Below, piece after piece: positions 4,200 to 5,155 of a DNA stretch of 5,155 bases. Origin of the DNA: Patescibacteria group bacterium (lineage in GTDB: Bacteria > Patescibacteriota > Minisyncoccia > Phycocordibacterales > EsbW-18); contig JAUPUE010000057.1 of NCBI GenBank assembly GCA_030917725.1, positions 1 through 5,155 of the forward strand, written 5' to 3'. The translations under genes were made by a program, and so were the position numbers. A model generated the notes under the pieces. It had not been told where the DNA came from, did no database searches, and worked only from the letters and a program-made list of their open reading frames with translations. Numbering within the stretch: the first letter of the stretch is position 1; each line of letters begins with the position of its first letter.

Positions 4200-5155
4200 C
4201 TACCCCGCCACAGCGTAGATTTGGAACAGGACAAAGACGATATACATGGCCGCAAGAACCCATCCTTCCATGCGAGAGAGGAGGTTCTTGGAGCGGGCAA
4301 ACCAATAGAACGCGATAAGACCGATGCCGGTGACAATCGAGGTGATTGAGAACTCGACGGCATCAACAGTGAACCTACCATTGAAGAGAACGAGGACACC
4401 GAAGAGGACCGTGTTGGTAATCGCCGAACCGAGATAGTTTCCGAGCGCGATGTCGGTGTGTTTCTTTTGCACCGCACGAATCGCCACAACAAGCTCAGGG
4501 ATATTCGTACCGATTGAAAGGATGAGCAGACCGATGAATGAGCCCGGGATCCTCAAAAGTTCCGAGAGGAAGCGGGTCTCGTCGATGAGAACACGCGATG
4601 CGAAGAAGATGATGACACCGCCGACAAGAATACCAAAGACATCTTTAGCACCTACGAGAAATCGATCGAGTGGCCCGACCGGCTCCCCCACGGCGACCGG
4701 AGGTTGTAACGGAACTGACGCGTGGAACCGAGGGTGCATGAGAAAGACCAAGAGCACATAGACAAGGAGACATACGATGCCCTCGTTGATCGTCGCAACA
4801 CCGTCAGCCATGAGCGCAGCCGGCAAGAATACCGCGATGAGTGCAACAAGAAGCTGCCACTTGGTGAGTGTGTGCGCGAGTTTGATGCCATGACTGCGGA
4901 TTGCAAGAAATGGAATGATGAGCAAGAAGATAACGATTGAAGCACCGACAAGGTTACCTGCGGAAATTTGCGGAGCTTTATCGAGCGACGCACTCACCAT
5001 CACCGACAGCTCACTAATCGATGTGATGAATCCGAGCACGAAGAACGCAACACGGAACCCGCTCTTGTGGAGCCGGTGTGCCATGCGGTCGGTCGAATCA
5101 ACAAGACGGCCACCAAAAAACCAGATGACCGCCATCGACAAAACGAAGAGTGCTA
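4200..5155 (-). CDS. CaCA-superfamily cation (Na+/Ca2+-type) exchanger, 5' end outside window
   Basis: The frame is open to the right edge, giving 317 residues without the start. The edge sequence ALFVLSMAVIWFFGG is already a membrane helix, so TTG at 5141 and ATG at 5135 are internal and probably only a few residues are missing. About ten hydrophobic segments are visible (roughly 1-16, 32-55, 66-86, 98-116, 124-140, 171-191, 203-226, 238-258, 265-286, 296-316), with a Pro-rich cytoplasmic-type loop at 146-163 between two halves. Each half has one alpha repeat: FITSISELSVMVSA (42-55) with SAGNLVGAS (64-72), and SIGTNIPELVVAI (213-225) with ALGNYLGSAITN (236-247). The paired acidic residues E48 and E220 are the expected cation ligands. 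The first repeat is degenerate, with Ser where the usual Pro-Glu has Pro. The likely role is inner-membrane exchange of Ca2+ or another cation for Na+ or H+. It is co-transcribed with the DUF5672 gene. Confidence 0.88.
   Translation of the reverse strand, partial: ALFVLSMAVIWFFGGRLVDSTDRMAHRLHKSGFRVAFFVLGFITSISELSVMVSASLDKAPQISAGNLVGASIVIFLLIIPFLAIRSHGIKLAHTLTKWQLLVALIAVFLPAALMADGVATINEGIVCLLVYVLLVFLMHPRFHASVPLQPPVAVGEPVGPLDRFLVGAKDVFGILVGGVIIFFASRVLIDETRFLSELLRIPGSFIGLLILSIGTNIPELVVAIRAVQKKHTDIALGNYLGSAITNTVLFGVLVLFNGRFTVDAVEFSITSIVTGIGLIAFYWFARSKNLLSRMEGWVLAAMYIVFVLFQIYAVAG

Noticed and set aside
4195..4305. Longer start for the DUF5672 gene at 4305
   Set aside because: It overlaps the exchanger C-terminus by about 100 bp, and the extra residues are Cys/Pro-rich and unlike the family; the ATG at 4194 fits the first conserved strand.

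Overview
The window looks like a piece of a Candidate Phyla Radiation (Patescibacteria) genome. This rests on protein family resemblance, not on any marker gene. The small membrane-anchored protein at the left end carries a 'GD.LLIY..A.KAILY.P' core that I associate with this group. The RhlE-type helicase and the FAD oxidoreductase also resemble the versions found there. Other fitting signs are very tight spacing, almost no Shine-Dalgarno sequences, and clean TTGACA/TATAAT promoters next to compact T-tailed terminators. No rRNA, tRNA, CRISPR array, transposase or phage gene is visible. I do not assign a lower rank.

All five genes lie on the minus strand, so transcription runs from right to left. 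At the right edge (4200-5155) is a ten-helix CaCA-type cation exchanger whose N-terminus lies outside the window. Five bases after its stop comes a DUF5672 protein (3499-4194), a presumed glycosyltransferase-like enzyme; the two probably form one operon. The TGA stop of the second gene lies inside the -35 box of a perfect consensus promoter (TTGACA, 17 bp, TATAAT). That promoter drives a DEAD-box RNA helicase (2049-3344) through a leader of about 123 nt. The leader is rich in inverted repeats and looks like a cis-regulatory RNA.

The helicase ends inside an unusual 109-bp element (1949-2057). It consists of five 7-bp repeats, a terminator hairpin and five 7-bp repeats in inverted orientation. 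The helicase stop codon lies within the repeats. Immediately beyond is an FAD-dependent oxidoreductase (553-1935) whose -10 box is so close to the ATG that its mRNA should be leaderless. The last gene (498 to beyond position 1) is the small anchored protein. It also has a -10-like box a few bases before its ATG, and it contains a near-consensus outward promoter at the window edge.

The genes do not form one obvious pathway. The exchanger (ion homeostasis) and the DUF5672 protein (glycan modification) are linked only by operon structure. The helicase appears separately controlled. The oxidoreductase and the anchored protein look like small independent units. The two most distinctive features are the helicase leader and the heptad-repeat/terminator palindrome.
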